64,000 bases of DNA, from NCBI RefSeq assembly GCF_020405205.1, contig NZ_CP084469.1, positions 434,001 to 498,000 on the forward strand. Reading direction: 5' to 3'. Positions 62,259-64,000 of this stretch are shown piece by piece. Made by a program: the position numbers and the translations under genes. The stretch comes from Natrinema salinisoli. GTDB lineage: Archaea > Halobacteriota > Halobacteria > Halobacteriales > Natrialbaceae. The stretch's first letter is position 1, and each line of letters begins with the position of its first letter. Under the pieces are notes generated by a model, which saw nothing but the letters and a program-made list of their open reading frames with translations, had not been told where the DNA came from and did no database searches.

Positions 62259-63536
62259 CTATCGCGAGACGGCCATCACCCACTCGTCCGGCCCTCGCCG
62301 GCGGACCTCGTACTCTTCGAAGGCGTCACCGGGCGATCCGTCTCGACCGACCGCTGCGACGAGCTCCGCCGCGAGCGGCGACGGATCGTGGTCGTTGATC
62401 AGGTAGAACGTCTCGCCGGGCTCGGTCGCCCGGAACTCCTCGGTGGCCTGCTCGTGGCGGATCGGCTTCGGCAGCCCGCGCAGATCGAGCGCGTGATCGG
62501 GCACCGAGAGATCGCCGACGTCCTCGAGTCGCTCGCGGACGGCGTCGGCGAGATCGATCGTCTCGGCTGGCACGTCGTCGCCGAAGTCCCGAACGCGCTC
62601 GTCGAAGGGCAGTTCGCACAGTACCGGCTGGTCGAGTTCCCGCTCGACGTCCGTGTCCGGGAAGAGGTCGTGCTCGCGGCCGCACTCGCAGGTGAACCCG
62701 CGCATGTTGACGACGGTTCCCAGCAGCGGGACGCCGTTTTCCTCGAACAGCGTGGCGCTGCGCGACGTGTCGTCCACGCTGGTCGGGTGGGGCGTGCTGA
62801 CCAACACCGCGCCGTCGATCGGCAGCGACTGCAGCGCTGTCAGGACGATGTCGCCGGTCCCCGGCGGCAGGTCGACGACGAGGGTATCGAGATCGCCCCA
62901 CGCGGTGTCCTCGAACAGCTCGCTGACGGCCTCGTGAGCCATCGCACCGCGCCAGGCCAACGGTTCGTCGTTCGCGATGAGGCCGACGCTCATCGCGGTG
63001 AGGTCGCCAGCGTCGATCGGTTCGGCGTTCCCTTCCGCGTTGGCGGAGACCGGGCCCTCGAGGTCCAGTAGTTCCGGCACGTTCGGCCCGTAGAGGTCGG
63101 CGTCGAAGATGCCGACGTCCCGATCGGAATCGGCCGCCAGCGCCCTGGCGAGCTGCGTCGAGACGGTCGTCTTACCGACGCCGCCCTTGGCGCTCGCGAC
63201 GGCGATCACGGTGTCGACGCCCGCGGGACCGTCGATCTCGTCGTCCGTGGCCGCATCGGGCGCGTCGCCTTCGACCGTCGCACGCTCGACGCCGGGCGTT
63301 GCCAGGGCCCGTCGGCGGATCGCCTCGGTGACGTCTTCTGCGGTCGGTTCGTCGAATCCGGCGAGGTCCGCGGCGATCCGAACGGTCCCCTCGTCGGCCG
63401 AGACGTCAGTGACTAGCCCGGACTCGAGCACGTCGCCGCCCAGATCCGGGTCTTCGACGTCTCGCAGGCCGTTCCGGACGCGGTCGGCGAGGTCGTCGGT
63501 CGGGACGTCGTCGGGAACGATATCGTGTTTCGCCAT
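62259..63536 (-). CDS. mrp: Mrp/NBP35-type Fe-S cluster carrier with DUF59 and DUF2249
   Basis: The 425-residue protein has three parts. Residues 1-100 are a MIP18/DUF59 domain (LRDVEDPDLGGDVLESGLVTDVSADEGTVRIAADL). The middle is the P-loop NTPase core (SAKGGVGKTTVSTQLARALA, FDADLYGPNVPELL, DLPPGTGDIVLTALQ, GFTCECGREHDLFP with a CxC cluster-binding pair). The C-terminal 80 residues match DUF2249 (ETFYLINDHDPSPLAAELVAAVG, YEVRRRGPDEWVMAVSR). It is expected to build or carry Fe-S clusters. The DUF2249 fusion is a haloarchaeal feature. Confidence 0.93.
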   Translation of the reverse strand: MAKHDIVPDDVPTDDLADRVRNGLRDVEDPDLGGDVLESGLVTDVSADEGTVRIAADLAGFDEPTAEDVTEAIRRRALATPGVERATVEGDAPDAATDDEIDGPAGVDTVIAVASAKGGVGKTTVSTQLARALAADSDRDVGIFDADLYGPNVPELLDLEGPVSANAEGNAEPIDAGDLTAMSVGLIANDEPLAWRGAMAHEAVSELFEDTAWGDLDTLVVDLPPGTGDIVLTALQSLPIDGAVLVSTPHPTSVDDTSRSATLFEENGVPLLGTVVNMRGFTCECGREHDLFPDTDVERELDQPVLCELPFDERVRDFGDDVPAETIDLADAVRERLEDVGDLSVPDHALDLRGLPKPIRHEQATEEFRATEPGETFYLINDHDPSPLAAELVAAVGRDGSPGDAFEEYEVRRRGPDEWVMAVSR

Positions 63537-63537
63537 G

Positions 63538-64000
63538 TTACCAGGCCTCGAATTCGTCGGCGTCCTCGTCGGGTTCGCGCTCGGTCATCAGCGTCCCGCC
63601 GTAGGGACGGTAGTCGAGGTCGTACGTGTTGGCGACCGTCTCCAGCGCGTCCTCCCGCTCGGCGATCGTCGCGGTATCGAACTCGAAGGCCTCGACGGCG
63701 TCGACCAGTTCGTCGTCGCTCACCCGTCCCTCGGCGTAGCCCGCGGCGATGCCGTCGCGGAGGACGTCGGCGTTCCGGCGCAGCCGCGTCGCCTCGTCGA
63801 ACTGCTCGCGCATATTGTCGTCGAGTCCGCCCCGATCGAGGGGGATTCCCTCGAGCAACTCGGTTGCCCGCTCGTCGAACCCATCGGCCATTGTCAACAG
63901 TTCGACGACCTGTTTCTTCGGGGTGAGCGATTGCCAGGCGCTGCGGGCGTCCTCCGCGACGACGGCGTCGACGGCTTCGGTCCACTCCGTCGACCGTTCG
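63538..64000 (-). CDS. Haloarchaeal protein, 5' end outside window
   Basis: The frame is open from the stop at 63540 to the window edge, encoding at least 153 residues; an ATG at 63891 is internal, since codons continue upstream with coding character (WTEAVDAVVAEDARSAWQSLTPKKQVVELLTMADGF). The visible part is helical (FDEATRLRRNADVLRDGIAAGYAEGRVSDDELVDAVEAFEFD). I do not recognise a family. Its stop is 1 base before the mrp start, so the two are probably cotranscribed. Confidence 0.7.
   Translation of the reverse strand, partial: ERSTEWTEAVDAVVAEDARSAWQSLTPKKQVVELLTMADGFDERATELLEGIPLDRGGLDDNMREQFDEATRLRRNADVLRDGIAAGYAEGRVSDDELVDAVEAFEFDTATIAEREDALETVANTYDLDYRPYGGTLMTEREPDEDADEFEAW

Overview
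The window is archaeal chromosome from a halophile of the class Halobacteria, most likely the Natrialba/Natrinema/Haloterrigena group (the group is inference). The evidence is high GC with frequent GAC/GAG/CTCGAG, strongly acidic proteins, archaeal-only genes (RNase P proteins Rpp30 and Pop5, proteasome alpha, SBDS, archaeal-type MetK, PyrI), haloarchaeal domains (HalOD1, HTH_10 bacterio-opsin-activator type, KaiC-like proteins), Tat signals on most exported proteins, and many genes with a TATA-like box 24-30 bases before the ATG, as expected for leaderless transcripts. It reads as core chromosome: no rRNA, tRNA, CRISPR array, intact insertion sequence or prophage was seen.

Layout. 1-7 kb: a truncated membrane-protein gene, a HalOD1 protein, a hotdog thioesterase, an RNase H-fold exonuclease, a large acidic membrane-anchored protein, a KaiC-like protein and a coiled-coil protein. 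6.8-10.1 kb: two tandem copies of a thiolase + DUF35 zinc-ribbon/OB cassette. 10.2-16.9 kb: HflX, FUN14, SBDS, then the operon rnp3-methyltransferase-rnp2-psmA, and the regulator TbsP. 17-19.5 kb: a 45-codon leaderless ORF convergent with a large CHAT (caspase-like) protein. 19.6-25.3 kb: glyA, an unknown, an alpha/beta hydrolase, folD and small conserved genes. 25.3-29.7 kb: two strong hairpins in a gene-free stretch, PadR, an MgtC/DUF4010 transporter, a class III aminotransferase and a VapBC-type pair. 29.7-35 kb: purD, a Tat protein, two coupled membrane proteins, thyA-folA. 35-37.6 kb: a 0.9-kb gene-free stretch, then three tandem paralogues of an unnamed domain. 37.7-43.7 kb: a DUF255 thioredoxin protein, an orphan antitoxin, a thioredoxin, a VOC protein, cysM, a lipoprotein and a DUF5804 protein. 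43.8-50.5 kb: a long inverted repeat, thiI, an MFS transporter, a membrane-tethered beta-lactamase-fold hydrolase, metK and a CYTH protein. 50.6-57.9 kb: a SlyD-like isomerase, a membrane protein, a RAD55-like protein without a normal P-loop, pyrB-pyrI, a 37-residue membrane protein, a TIM-barrel-like protein, a Gln/Gly/Met-rich disordered protein and a PRC-barrel protein. 58-64 kb: an enoyl-CoA hydratase, an HTH_10 regulator, a Mo/W-type ABC binding protein and permease with no ATPase, MobB, Mrp and a gene cut by the window end.

Functional themes. GlyA, FolD, PurD, ThyA and DHFR lie within 16 kb and together cover making and using one-carbon folate units for purine and thymidylate synthesis. 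Rpp30, Pop5 and PsmA follow the archaeal habit of joining tRNA processing and protein turnover in one operon. MobB, the anion-uptake genes and Mrp suggest molybdenum/tungsten cofactor and Fe-S handling. The best candidates for something undescribed are the CHAT protein with its small convergent ORF, and the three tandem paralogues at 35.97-37.57 kb.
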